Positions 17,724 to 25,438 of a DNA stretch of 41,287 bases are shown piece after piece. Source of the stretch: an uncultured Alphaproteobacteria bacterium (GTDB taxonomy: Bacteria; Pseudomonadota; Alphaproteobacteria; RF32; CAG-239). Position 1 is the first letter of the stretch. Each line of letters opens with the position of its first letter. The notes under the pieces were generated by a model, which saw only the letters and a program-made list of their open reading frames with translations, was not told the DNA's origin and searched no databases. Where the stretch lies: positions 1 through 41,287 of the forward strand of contig CAKQLF010000012.1 in assembly GCA_934254585.1 (NCBI GenBank), in the 5' to 3' direction. A program made the position numbers and the translations under genes.

Positions 17724-18122
17724 TCAGGCCTGAGAGGCATATTGCTTAATTTTTTCCACCATTGACAGCATACCGTTGCGGCGGCTTGGAGTTAAATTTT
17801 CTTCCAATCCCAGTTTAACAAAAATTTTCGTAACATCAACATTTTTTATTTCATCGGCAGTTTTGTCGTTATATATCATTAAAACAATGGCAATAATACC
17901 TTTTACCAAAATAGCGTCGCTGTCACCGCAAAAATGAAAAACATTGTTTTTTATGTGCGGAACCAACCAAACCTGTGACTGACAGCCTTTAACTTTCCAG
18001 TCGTCAGTTTTAAATTTTTCATCTAAAGGCTCCAGTTTGTGCCCCAAATCAATAACGTATTGATATTTTTCTTCCCACCCGTCCAAAAAAGAAAAGTTAT
18101 CTACAAGTTCATCAATAGTCAT
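17724..18122 (-). CDS. sufE: Cysteine desulfuration protein SufE
   Basis: 132 residues. The sulfur-accepting Cys is in KGCQSQVW at about residues 45-52; the C-terminal SPSRRNGM-type motif is present (TPSRRNGMLSMV). It takes persulfide sulfur from SufS and passes it to the SufBCD scaffold. It starts 1 base after the SufT-like gene. sufBCD themselves are not in the window. Confidence 0.92.
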   Translation of the reverse strand: MTIDELVDNFSFLDGWEEKYQYVIDLGHKLEPLDEKFKTDDWKVKGCQSQVWLVPHIKNNVFHFCGDSDAILVKGIIAIVLMIYNDKTADEIKNVDVTKIFVKLGLEENLTPSRRNGMLSMVEKIKQYASQA

Positions 18123-18123
18123 C

Positions 18124-18591
18124 TCAAATAAGCTCCAACATTTCTTTGGCTTCGTCCGTCATTCTTTCGGGCGTCCAAGCCGGTTCCCAAACAATTTTCA
18201 CTTCTATTCTTCCAGTTCCGGACAGTTCGGCCACGGCATCAGCCACTTGTTGCGGCAATTCTCCGGCAATTGGGCAGGTCGGGGCGGTTACCGTCATTTC
18301 AATATAGATATTACCGTTGTCTTGTTGGTCAATTTTATAAATAAGTCCCATATCATAAACATTAAGCGGAATTTCAGGGTCGGAAACCGTGCGTATTTTT
18401 TCAACAATATCCAACATCTTAACTTTGGGTGCATTTTTTGACAACTCAGTTCCGGCATAGGCCACATATTCCGGCAATTTTTGCGAGGCCGGTTCGTTGT
18501 CGCCATCAATGCACATTGCTTGCAATAAACGGCTTTCCGTGGCACCGATGTTTTTTTCGTCAATGTTTTCTTTTTTAATTTCTTCTGACAT
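18124..18591 (-). CDS. sufT: SufT / DUF59 (MIP18-like) Fe-S assembly factor
   Basis: 155 residues. A variable N-terminal part of about 60 residues, then the DUF59 domain: VSDPEIPLNVYDMGLIY, TVTAPTCPIAGELP with the conserved Cys, and VKIVWEPAWTPERM. The family helps Fe-S cluster maturation. It overlaps the sufS stop by one base and lies before sufE. Confidence 0.9.
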   Translation of the reverse strand: MSEEIKKENIDEKNIGATESRLLQAMCIDGDNEPASQKLPEYVAYAGTELSKNAPKVKMLDIVEKIRTVSDPEIPLNVYDMGLIYKIDQQDNGNIYIEMTVTAPTCPIAGELPQQVADAVAELSGTGRIEVKIVWEPAWTPERMTDEAKEMLELI

Positions 18592-19814
18592 TAGTTTTCT
18601 CTAAAAAATTTTTCAGCTTTTATTAATGCTGAATATAAACTGTCTATATCTTCTTTTGAGGTGTATAATCCAAGTGAGGCGCGGGCAAGAGATGTATACC
18701 CCATTCGGTTTACAACCGGCTGCGCGCAATGGTGTCCGGTGCGGATTGCGATATTTTCTTTATTCAGAATAAAAGCCAAATCCAGAGGGTGGATATCACG
18801 AATGGCAAAGCTGAAAACGCCGCCTTTTTCTTTGGCCGTTCCCACGATTTTTAAGTCCGGAACTTGCAAAAGTTTTTGCGTGGTGTAATCAACCAACTCT
18901 TTTTCGTGGGCTTCAATATTTTCAAGTCCGAGCTTCATCATATATTTCAGGCCTTCTGCCATTCCAATGGCTTGTACAGCCGCCGGTGTTCCGGCTTCAA
19001 AGCGCGCGGGGATATCCGTAAACGTGGTTTTTTCGTAGGTCACATTGTCAATCATATCACCGCCAAATTGATAAGGCTGCATTTTATTTAGAATATCTGC
19101 TTTGCCATAAAGCACGCCGATACCGCTGGGACCATACGTTTTATGAGCTGAAAAAGCCAAAAAATCACAGTCAATGTTTTGTACGTCAATTTTGTGGTGT
19201 ACGGCAAATTGACAGGCATCTATCAAAACCTTGGCTCCATTTTGGTGCGCGGCGGCGGTGATTTCTTTAATTGGAAAAATTGTGCCTAAAACGTTAGACA
19301 TAGCCGTAACGGCAACTATTTTAGTTTTAGATGTCAGATTCTTTTTAAATTCTTCTTCCAAAAATTCACCTTTATCAGAAACCGGAAAAACCAGCAGTTT
19401 GGCACCCGTAACCTGACAAATATGCTGCCAAGGCACCAAATTGGCGTGATGTTCGGCCTGTGAAATTAAAACTTCATCGCCGCTTTTCAGGTTATCTGTT
19501 CCCCACGAGGCTGCAACAAGATTAATCGATTCGGTTGCGTTGCGGGTATAAATTATCTCGCGGGAAGAATGAGCGTTTATAAATTCGCGCACTGTTTCGC
19601 GCGCTTGTTCATATTCGGTGGTCATATTTTCTGAAATTGTATAACTGCCGCGGTGAGGGTTTGCATAAGTCGTTTGATATATCTGCATCATTTTATCCAA
19701 AACCTGTTGAGGTTTTTGCGCTGAGGCCGATGTATCCAAATATATAAAAGGACGATTATTTATAAGTTCGTTTATTACTGGAAAATCTTTTCTGATTTCA
19801 TATACGTCGTACAT
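18591..19814 (-). CDS. sufS: Cysteine desulfurase SufS
   Basis: 407 residues, full length for the class V aminotransferase SufS group. PLP lysine in AFSAHKTYGPSGIG, and active-site Cys in RTGHHCAQP. It makes persulfide sulfur from cysteine for Fe-S clusters. First gene of the minus-strand operon sufS-sufT-sufE-sucC-sucD-comF. The 209-base spacer upstream is shared with the divergent rplU. Confidence 0.95.
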   Translation of the reverse strand: MYDVYEIRKDFPVINELINNRPFIYLDTSASAQKPQQVLDKMMQIYQTTYANPHRGSYTISENMTTEYEQARETVREFINAHSSREIIYTRNATESINLVAASWGTDNLKSGDEVLISQAEHHANLVPWQHICQVTGAKLLVFPVSDKGEFLEEEFKKNLTSKTKIVAVTAMSNVLGTIFPIKEITAAAHQNGAKVLIDACQFAVHHKIDVQNIDCDFLAFSAHKTYGPSGIGVLYGKADILNKMQPYQFGGDMIDNVTYEKTTFTDIPARFEAGTPAAVQAIGMAEGLKYMMKLGLENIEAHEKELVDYTTQKLLQVPDLKIVGTAKEKGGVFSFAIRDIHPLDLAFILNKENIAIRTGHHCAQPVVNRMGYTSLARASLGLYTSKEDIDSLYSALIKAEKFFREN

Positions 19815-19953
19815 TATGGCACCTCACAAATTATTTTATCCATATTTAACTTGCAAAATTAAAATTTTCAAGTTTTATATGCGATGTGTCATACACTTAT
19901 ATTTATATAAGGGGTTAAAACGCACAAAATATTTAAAAATAGTTATTTTACTG

Positions 19954-19981
19954 TTGACAGAGCCGAAAACTTATGTATATT
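19954..19981 (+). promoter_or_regulatory. Promoter of rplU-rpmA
   Basis: Perfect TTGACA (19954-19959), 16-base spacer, TATATT (19976-19981), about 40 bases upstream of rplU. Confidence 0.65.
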
Positions 19982-20023
19982 ACAAGCCAATGTTTTATGT
20001 TTAAATAAAATTAGGTGAAGAAT

Positions 20024-20326
20024 ATGTACGCAGTAATAAAAACAGGCGGAAAGCAATATAACGTAACAACTGGTGACGTTGTTAAGTTGGAAAAAATCGC
20101 CGGTGAAGAAGGTAAAGAAGTTGTTTTCAACGAAGTTTTGGCTTTGGGTGAAAAAATCGGTACTCCATTAGTTGCCGGTGCCAGTGTTAAAGCTTTGGTT
20201 TTGAAACAAGCTAAAGACGCAAAAGTTATTGTTTTCAAAAAGAAAAGAAGACAGAACTATCGTCGTAAAAATGGTCACAGACAAAACATCACATTAGTAA
20301 AAATTACTGATGTGTGCGAGAAATAA
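20024..20326 (+). CDS. rplU: 50S ribosomal protein L21
   Basis: 100 residues from ATG 20024 (MYAVIKTGGKQY); the GTG three codons earlier overlaps the ribosome binding site TTAGGTGAAG. Typical C-terminal KKKRRQNYRRKNGHRQ. Binds 23S rRNA. Conserved order rplU-rpmA-obgE. Confidence 0.96.
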   Translation: MYAVIKTGGKQYNVTTGDVVKLEKIAGEEGKEVVFNEVLALGEKIGTPLVAGASVKALVLKQAKDAKVIVFKKKRRQNYRRKNGHRQNITLVKITDVCEK

Positions 20327-20343
20327 TTTAGGGAGATAACGTT

Positions 20344-20598
20344 ATGGCACATAAAAAATCTGGCGGTAGTTCCAGCAACGGTCGTGACTCTGAAGGTCGC
20401 CGTTTGGGTGTTAAAAAATTCGGCGGTGAAGCTGTTATCCCTGGCAACATCATCATTCGTCAACGCGGAACAAAATATCATCCGGGACAGAATGTAGGCC
20501 TCGGCAAAGATCACACAATTTTTGCAACATCTGAAGGCAAAGTAGAGTTCAAAACAAAAGCAGACGATAAAGTTTACGTTTCTGTTGTTGCTGAATAA
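20344..20598 (+). CDS. rpmA: 50S ribosomal protein L27
   Basis: 84 residues, starting MAHKKSGGSSSNGRDSEGRR, the standard L27 N-terminus that reaches the peptidyl transferase centre. No Firmicutes-type cleavable leader. 17 bases after rplU. Confidence 0.97.
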   Translation: MAHKKSGGSSSNGRDSEGRRLGVKKFGGEAVIPGNIIIRQRGTKYHPGQNVGLGKDHTIFATSEGKVEFKTKADDKVYVSVVAE

Positions 20599-20616
20599 TC
20601 TTGCAGAAGAGTTAAA

Positions 20617-20645
20617 ATAGGGGCGTTTATGCCCCTTTATTTTTT
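20617..20645 (+). terminator. Terminator after rpmA
   Basis: Stem AGGGGC/GCCCCT (20619-20624 with 20631-20636), 6-base loop, followed by a T-rich tract. Separates rplU-rpmA from obgE. Confidence 0.7.
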
Positions 20646-20686
20646 ATTTAAGGGTATTATCTGACCTTAAAACAAAAGGAAAAAAT

Positions 20687-21754
20687 ATGAAGTTTTTAGA
20701 TCAGGCAAAAATATATATTAAAGCCGGTGACGGCGGCAAAGGCTGCGTAGCTTTTCGACGCGAGAAGTTTATTGAGTTCGGAGGTCCGAACGGCGGTGAC
20801 GGCGGCGATGGTGGCAGCGTATATTTTGAGGCTGTGGAAAATTTGAACACACTTATAGATTTTCGCTATCAGCAACATTTTAAGGCGCAAAAAGGCCAAC
20901 AGGGTATGGGCTCGGAAATGACTGGCTACAAGGGCGAAGATTTAATCATCAAAGTTCCGGTAGGTACTGAAATTGTGGCCGAAGATGGTGAAACAGTGAT
21001 TGCCGATATGGTAAAGTCTGGTGAACGTTTTTTGATTGCCCGCGGCGGTAAAGGCGGCTTGGGGAATACTCGTTTCAAAAGTTCCACCAATCAGGCACCA
21101 CGCTATGCCGGCCCCGGAACTCCCGGAGAAGAAATTTGGGTGTGGTTGCGCTTGAAAATTATTGCCGATGTCGGTTTAATTGGTTTGCCTAATGCCGGTA
21201 AATCCACCTTTTTATCAGCTGTTACATCGGCTCGTCCGAAAATTGCCTCATATCCGTTTACAACTTTGCATCCGCATTTGGGGGTGGCTTGGATAAATGG
21301 TAAGGAATTGGTGTTGGCCGATATTCCGGGGTTGATTGCCGGTGCGCACGAAGGTGTTGGTTTGGGTGACAGATTTTTGAAACACGTTGAACGTTGTTCT
21401 GTGTTTTTACACCTGTTAGATGCCACTTCTGAAGATGTGACAGGCGATTATTTGACGATTCGCAAAGAGTTGGAATTGTATAACGATAAACTGAAAAACA
21501 AGGCTGAAGTTGTGGCCTTAAACAAATGCGATGCCTTGACCGATGATGAAATTGCCGATAAGCTTTCAGCTTTGCGGAAAGTAACTGAAAATCAGGTTTT
21601 TGCCATTTCGGCGGTTGCCGGTAGAAATTTGAATGATTGTTTATCAGCTGTGGATAAGTTTGTTATACATAAACAAAAAGCAAAAACAGAAAATATAATA
21701 GACGACGCTCCAATAGCGGAGCAACCAACAAAACCTTGGTCTCCGTTGGACTAA
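20687..21754 (+). CDS. obgE: Obg/CgtA family GTPase
   Basis: 355 residues. Gly-rich Obg fold at 1-158 (GGPNGGDGGDGGSVYFE), G domain with GLPNAGKST, DIPG and NKCD. A short charged C-terminal tail. Acts in 50S ribosome assembly and stress response. Start ATG with AAAGGA upstream; 16 bases before rsfS. Confidence 0.96.
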   Translation: MKFLDQAKIYIKAGDGGKGCVAFRREKFIEFGGPNGGDGGDGGSVYFEAVENLNTLIDFRYQQHFKAQKGQQGMGSEMTGYKGEDLIIKVPVGTEIVAEDGETVIADMVKSGERFLIARGGKGGLGNTRFKSSTNQAPRYAGPGTPGEEIWVWLRLKIIADVGLIGLPNAGKSTFLSAVTSARPKIASYPFTTLHPHLGVAWINGKELVLADIPGLIAGAHEGVGLGDRFLKHVERCSVFLHLLDATSEDVTGDYLTIRKELELYNDKLKNKAEVVALNKCDALTDDEIADKLSALRKVTENQVFAISAVAGRNLNDCLSAVDKFVIHKQKAKTENIIDDAPIAEQPTKPWSPLD

Positions 21755-21770
21755 ATTAAGGAGTAAAATC

Positions 21771-22115
21771 GTGGCAGTGAAAGACACAAAAATATTAGAT
21801 ATAATTACAAAAGCTTTAGATGATATGAAAGCCGAAGATGTTTCGGTGATTGATTTGGAAGGCAAAACCTCAATAGCAGGTTATATGGTGGTGGCCAGCG
21901 GTACATCAAATCGTCACGTTGCCTCTATTGCGCAAAAAATTGAAGAAGCGTTGAAAGCTGCCGGACATCGTTGTTCGGTAGAAGGTGAAACCAAAGCCGA
22001 TTGGGTTTTGATTGATGCGTTTGATGTGATTGTGCACATTTTCCGTCCGGAAGTTCGGGAGTTTTATAATTTGGAAAAAATGTGGACATCGGTCGCAAAT
22101 TTGCGTAAAGAATAG
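21771..22115 (+). CDS. rsfS: Ribosomal silencing factor RsfS
   Basis: 114 residues from GTG 21771, which has AAGGAG 7 bases upstream. Family motifs DVSVIDLEGKTSIAGYMVVASGTS and DWVLIDAFDVIVHIFRPEVREFY are complete. Binds L14 and blocks subunit joining. In many bacteria rlmH follows directly; here a pilin-like gene and leader stand between. Confidence 0.95.
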   Translation: MAVKDTKILDIITKALDDMKAEDVSVIDLEGKTSIAGYMVVASGTSNRHVASIAQKIEEALKAAGHRCSVEGETKADWVLIDAFDVIVHIFRPEVREFYNLEKMWTSVANLRKE

Positions 22116-22132
22116 GTTATTTTCTTTTATCC

Positions 22133-22170
22133 AAATGCGTTCTGTTGGCAATAGGCGGAACGCATTTTTT
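22133..22170 (+). terminator. Terminator after rsfS
   Basis: 10-bp stem AAATGCGTTC/GAACGCATTT (22133-22142 with 22158-22167) followed by TTTTTT. Confidence 0.85.
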
Positions 22171-22188
22171 ATATTTAAACAAAATCTG

Positions 22189-22216
22189 TTGAAATATTTA
22201 AAAACTAATATATAGT
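22189..22216 (+). promoter_or_regulatory. Candidate promoter of the second pilin leader
   Basis: TTGAAA (22189-22194), 16-base spacer, TATAGT (22211-22216), just after the rsfS terminator. Confidence 0.5.
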
Positions 22217-22222
22217 TTTAAG

Positions 22223-22494
22223 TGACTGTTTCTCAAGAGAGAAACTGTTGGGCTGTGACAAGCTCTTATCTAGCACGGTGTTAGGATATAACATCGTTAA
22301 ATTATCGGCAGGTTTGGCTTGTCGATATCAAAATATATCCCCGATTCATAGTGATATGGTTGGGGAGCTTTCAGCGTATGTCCAAAAGCTGTGTAATCTA
22401 TTTTTGAAACAGATATGGCTTTAAAGGCTGAAAGAGTCATTTGCTATGATATGATTTGTCAACTTCCCGACCACCTCTTTACAGGTGGTTTTTT
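22223..22494 (+). promoter_or_regulatory. Structured pilin leader with possible terminator/antiterminator switch
   Basis: About 270 bases of leader. Elements: a 7-bp hairpin GTTTCTC/GAGAAAC; a long-range GACAAGC/GCTTGTC pairing (22257-22263 with 22317-22323); a hairpin 22338-22366 with CATA/TATG closed by a GTGA tetraloop and base TCCCC/GGGGA; an 8-bp pairing CTTTCAGC/GCTGAAAG (22368-22375 with 22427-22434). The final terminator is ACCACCT/AGGTGGT (22470-22476 with 22483-22489) plus six T. The 3' arm GGTTGGGGAG (22358-22367) can pair with CTTCCCGACC (22463-22472), which overlaps the terminator 5' arm. Same logic as the leader at 12059-12240. Not a riboswitch class I recognise. Confidence 0.55.
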
Positions 22495-22516
22495 ACATTT
22501 TCGGAAAGGATAAATT

Positions 22517-23371
22517 ATGTTAAAAAATTATGAAAATAAACAACAAACGCAGGGCTTATTTATCAAAGAGCAAGCAGATAATAGGCTAGCGTCTCTAGCA
22601 CCAGTCATTCTATGCCTTGTGCATAGAATCTTGTGGAAACGTGTCTCTAACCTAGTCAATAAATTAGCCTTATTATTGCATAAGTGTAAGTTGAGAGAAG
22701 ATTCTCGGAATAAATCCGAGAATGACGGGTGCCGGGGATGCGGGCTTATTACTTTTTCCCAGAGTGGTCGCTCGATGATAGAAATGTTGGGTGTCTTGGC
22801 TATTATCGCGGTTCTTTCCGTTGGCGGTATTGCCGGATATTCAAAAGCAATGACCAAGTGGAAAGTTAATCAGTCACTTGAAGAATACTCCCTTCTTGTT
22901 TTTGGTATGCTTGAGCATATTGATGAAATTCATCGCATTGAACAAGAAAAAAATGCCCAATATGGTCTTGTTACTATGGCGGAAGCGTTAAATCTTATTC
23001 CTCAACAATGGGATTGCGGAGCCAAAGTAAGAGAATGTACGGATAAACAAGGAAACACGATTCGCATTTTTGGTAGAAATAACAAGTTTGTTATTGATTT
23101 TTATTTAGGCGGTTATAAGTGGACTGGTAAAAATTCGGTTATATCTCAGAATTTTAATCCTAAATTATGCGAAGAAATTGCTACAAAGATTTTACAGCCA
23201 TTACATAGTATGATGTATTCCGGTTATATTGTTGAACAAATGTTTTATGGCGACGCGTTTTGCGGTGAAAATATCCCCTGCATAAAAGATGTTTCTTTAT
23301 CAACCATAAATCAATTATGTAATGCGTGCACAAAAGATAATACCGGATGCGCGTTGGTACTGACATATTAA
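22517..23371 (+). CDS. Type IV pilin-like protein with in-frame repeat insertion
   Basis: 284 residues from ATG 22517, with GGAAAGGA upstream. The class III cleavage motif SG|RSMIEMLGVLAII is at about residue 83, whereas the homologue at 12004 has a leader of 7 residues. Residues about 30-70 are encoded by a palindromic repeat element (22604-22726) and look unlike pilin sequence (REDSRNKSENDG). No later in-frame ATG or GTG lies between the element and the motif. After the motif come a hydrophobic helix and a Cys-containing globular domain. It is placed between rsfS and rlmH. The long leader may block normal processing; or the protein may be decayed. Confidence 0.75.
   Translation: MLKNYENKQQTQGLFIKEQADNRLASLAPVILCLVHRILWKRVSNLVNKLALLLHKCKLREDSRNKSENDGCRGCGLITFSQSGRSMIEMLGVLAIIAVLSVGGIAGYSKAMTKWKVNQSLEEYSLLVFGMLEHIDEIHRIEQEKNAQYGLVTMAEALNLIPQQWDCGAKVRECTDKQGNTIRIFGRNNKFVIDFYLGGYKWTGKNSVISQNFNPKLCEEIATKILQPLHSMMYSGYIVEQMFYGDAFCGENIPCIKDVSLSTINQLCNACTKDNTGCALVLTY
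22604..22726 (+). repeat. Palindromic repeat element inserted in frame
   Basis: 123 bp (41 codons) bounded by GTCATTCT and its reverse complement AGAATGAC. The left end carries a 9-bp hairpin ATTCTATGC-CTTGT-GCATAGAAT, the right end a 9-bp hairpin ATTCTCGGA-ATAAA-TCCGAGAAT. This resembles alphaproteobacterial intergenic palindromic repeats and the in-frame Rickettsia palindromic elements. Confidence 0.65.
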
Positions 23372-23403
23372 ATTATAGCATCGTTGATATAATAACCATC
23401 TTT

Positions 23404-23475
23404 CGTAACATTTATCTGATAAATACGTAACATTTTTGTTACGAATAGTCAATTTTTTATGTATTATTTGTTACG
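23404..23475. repeat. Cluster of four CGTAACA sites
   Basis: Two direct CGTAACA (23404-23410, 23426-23432) and two inverted TGTTACG (23437-23443, 23469-23475) in the spacer between the pilin gene and rlmH. The middle pair forms a 7-bp hairpin with TTTT loop. Could be operator sites, or a weak terminator of the pilin gene. Confidence 0.5.
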
Positions 23476-23530
23476 TTTTCTTGTAATTTTTCGTGTATGT
23501 CTGTATTCTCTGCTAAAAAGGAGAAAATAA

Positions 23531-23971
23531 ATGAAAGCGTTGATTTTAGCTATCGGAAAATGCAAACACGGCTCACCGGAAGCGGCGATAATTGCCGAAT
23601 ATGTCAAACGTTCGGGCTGGGACGTGATTATCAAAGAAAAAGACAATTCCACGCAGGAAGACGAAGCTAAATTTTTGCAAAACTCGATTCCAAACGGGGC
23701 TAAAGTGATTGTGCTTGATGAACGCGGCGTAAATATTTCCAGTATGGAATTGGCGTTTAAAGTTGAACATTGGATTCTTGACGGCTGTTCGGAAATTTGT
23801 TTTTTAATCGGCGGCGCGGACGGACATTTGCAATCTACTCGTGACAAGGCTGATTTAATTCTCTCTTTTGGCAAACTAACTTTGCCGCATATGCTGATGC
23901 GGGCTGTTTTAAGCGAACAGATTTATCGTATGCAGACAATTATAAATCATCACCCGTATCACCGGCAATAA
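23531..23971 (+). CDS. rlmH: 23S rRNA pseudouridine-1915 N3-methyltransferase
   Basis: 146 residues. SPOUT-family motifs VIVLDERGVNISS, FLIGGADG and LSFGKLTLPHMLMRAVLSEQ, ending HHPYHR as usual for RlmH. SAM-dependent methylation of 23S rRNA. Start ATG with AAAAGGAG upstream. Confidence 0.96.
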   Translation: MKALILAIGKCKHGSPEAAIIAEYVKRSGWDVIIKEKDNSTQEDEAKFLQNSIPNGAKVIVLDERGVNISSMELAFKVEHWILDGCSEICFLIGGADGHLQSTRDKADLILSFGKLTLPHMLMRAVLSEQIYRMQTIINHHPYHRQ

Positions 23972-23989
23972 AGACAAGCTTAATAATAC

Positions 23990-24037
23990 AAAAAAATCCC
24001 CGCTTATGCACAATTTTACAATTATACAAAAGCAGGG
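23990..24037 (-). terminator. Terminator of the zinc-ribbon gene
   Basis: Minus-strand CCCTGCTT/AAGCGGGG (24030-24037 with 23998-24005, one G-T pair) with a long loop, followed by a T-run. Confidence 0.6.
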
Positions 24038-24048
24038 ACAGAGGTTAG

Positions 24049-24522
24049 TTATGCAAGCTTGACAAACAAGTTTTTGATAACTTCTTTTGCCTTTTCGACA
24101 TCAGTCACCACAAAGATGTATCTTTGTTGGCCGATAATCAAAAAATTAATCTGACTTTCAATGTCGTCCAAAGTCATCTTCGAGAGTGAGGTTACAAAGA
24201 AACTGCTTTTCGCAGTTACCTGAGCACTCTGTCCCTCAAAAAATACAACATCGTCAAAGTTTTCAGCTGTAACAATAGAGCCGCTTGAGGCAGTAAAGCC
24301 AACCAAAAGACCTGAATCTCTGAGAGCAAACTTCATTTCCCAAGCAGTAACACCTTTACCGTTTGCTTTTTCCCAAGCGTGACGACCCTGTTCGCAAGAA
24401 CAACGACCGACTTGCGCGTGATATTTTCCTGATCTGAAACCTAACGTAACAGCAGGAACCATTGCTCCGCAAAATTCACAATGACAATCAGAATCCATAA
24501 ACTGAACAAAACTATTTCTCAT
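24049..24522 (-). CDS. Hypothetical protein with N-terminal Cys cluster
   Basis: 157 residues. Cysteines C-x-C-x2-C at about 13-18 and a later C-x-C (GRCSCEQG) at about 40-42 suggest a small zinc ribbon. The rest is mixed alpha/beta with no known motif and no signal peptide or membrane segment. Single-gene unit with its own terminator; the 272-base AT-rich spacer upstream (24523-24794) shows no further gene. I do not recognise the family. Confidence 0.6.
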   Translation of the reverse strand: MRNSFVQFMDSDCHCEFCGAMVPAVTLGFRSGKYHAQVGRCSCEQGRHAWEKANGKGVTAWEMKFALRDSGLLVGFTASSGSIVTAENFDDVVFFEGQSAQVTAKSSFFVTSLSKMTLDDIESQINFLIIGQQRYIFVVTDVEKAKEVIKNLFVKLA

Positions 24523-24794
24523 ATATTTACCAATTGATTACTTTCTTTCAAAACTCACAATCGGTTATTTTATGGTGCATTACAATCTCTCGGTATAATT
24601 TTGTGTAAAAAAAATATTATTTCTCAATACATTAAAATTGAGATGAAGTTACTATTTTTCACTACATAATAAATTTTAAACACAACCTTATATAAATCCT
24701 GCTTATTGAAGCACAAATTACACAATACTGTCTATAATAATTTTTTTAATGACTTAGTTTAACACATTTTTCAAATTTCGTCAACAAGCTAATC

Positions 24795-25364
24795 TCAGTT
24801 TTCATAATTTGCAGCATCTGTTTCCATAATTTCCGCCACCACATCATAGTCAAATCCGGCGCGGATTAAAGTTGCCATATCTTTTTGTCTGTTAATTTTT
24901 CGCGATTCTTCGTCGGGACGAAACGGTCCTATTTTTTTGCGTTTTGCCAATTTTAGAGCCATTTCTCGCGGGTTATAATCCAAATCTTCTAACATATCTT
25001 CAATTTGTGCGTTGGCAACACCTTTTTCACGCAGCTTGTTTTGAATATAGCGAGCCGGTTTGCCGATAGAAAGATAATGTCGAACTTTGATTTCTGTAAA
25101 GCGGTCATCGTCTAAATAATGAAGTTTTTCAAACTCCGTCAAAACATTTTCCACCCATTGATAAGCTTCTTGTTTGTTAAATTCCGGATTCTCTTTGGCA
25201 TATTGATTGACGCGTTTTTGTAAGACCGAACGCAAGTTTTCTACCGAAGATTCAAAACGTTTTAAATAATACAAACCAATGTTTTTCAAACGCTGCGGGG
25301 TAATTTTTTTTGCCGGACGTTTGCGTTTGGGTTGTTCTGTTTCGGGATAATTTTCGTAACTCAC
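24795..25364 (-). CDS. recX: RecX family regulatory protein
   Basis: 189 residues from GTG 25364 (VSYENYPETEQ), which has AAAAAGGAG 9 bases upstream; a more upstream ATG gives an unlikely extension. Three-helix repeats typical of RecX: LHYLDDDRFTEIKVRHYLSIGK, PARYIQNKLREKGV, and a C-terminal repeat with basic RKKIGPFRP. The family binds and modulates RecA filaments. Basic N-terminal tail. Divergent from hslO; recA is not in the window. Confidence 0.85.
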   Translation of the reverse strand: MSYENYPETEQPKRKRPAKKITPQRLKNIGLYYLKRFESSVENLRSVLQKRVNQYAKENPEFNKQEAYQWVENVLTEFEKLHYLDDDRFTEIKVRHYLSIGKPARYIQNKLREKGVANAQIEDMLEDLDYNPREMALKLAKRKKIGPFRPDEESRKINRQKDMATLIRAGFDYDVVAEIMETDAANYEN

Positions 25365-25438
25365 TTGAAATATCTCCTTTTTCACCCTAAATTTTGCATA
25401 ATAGAACATTAGTTTAATCACAAAGAGGTTTTTAAAAG

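Noticed and set aside
22356..22424. 22-codon ORF in the second pilin leader as a leader peptide
   Set aside because: No good ribosome binding site and no counterpart in the first leader.
22223..22494. c-di-GMP (GEMM) riboswitch ahead of the pilin gene
   Set aside because: The conserved GEMM core motifs around its tetraloop and receptor are absent.
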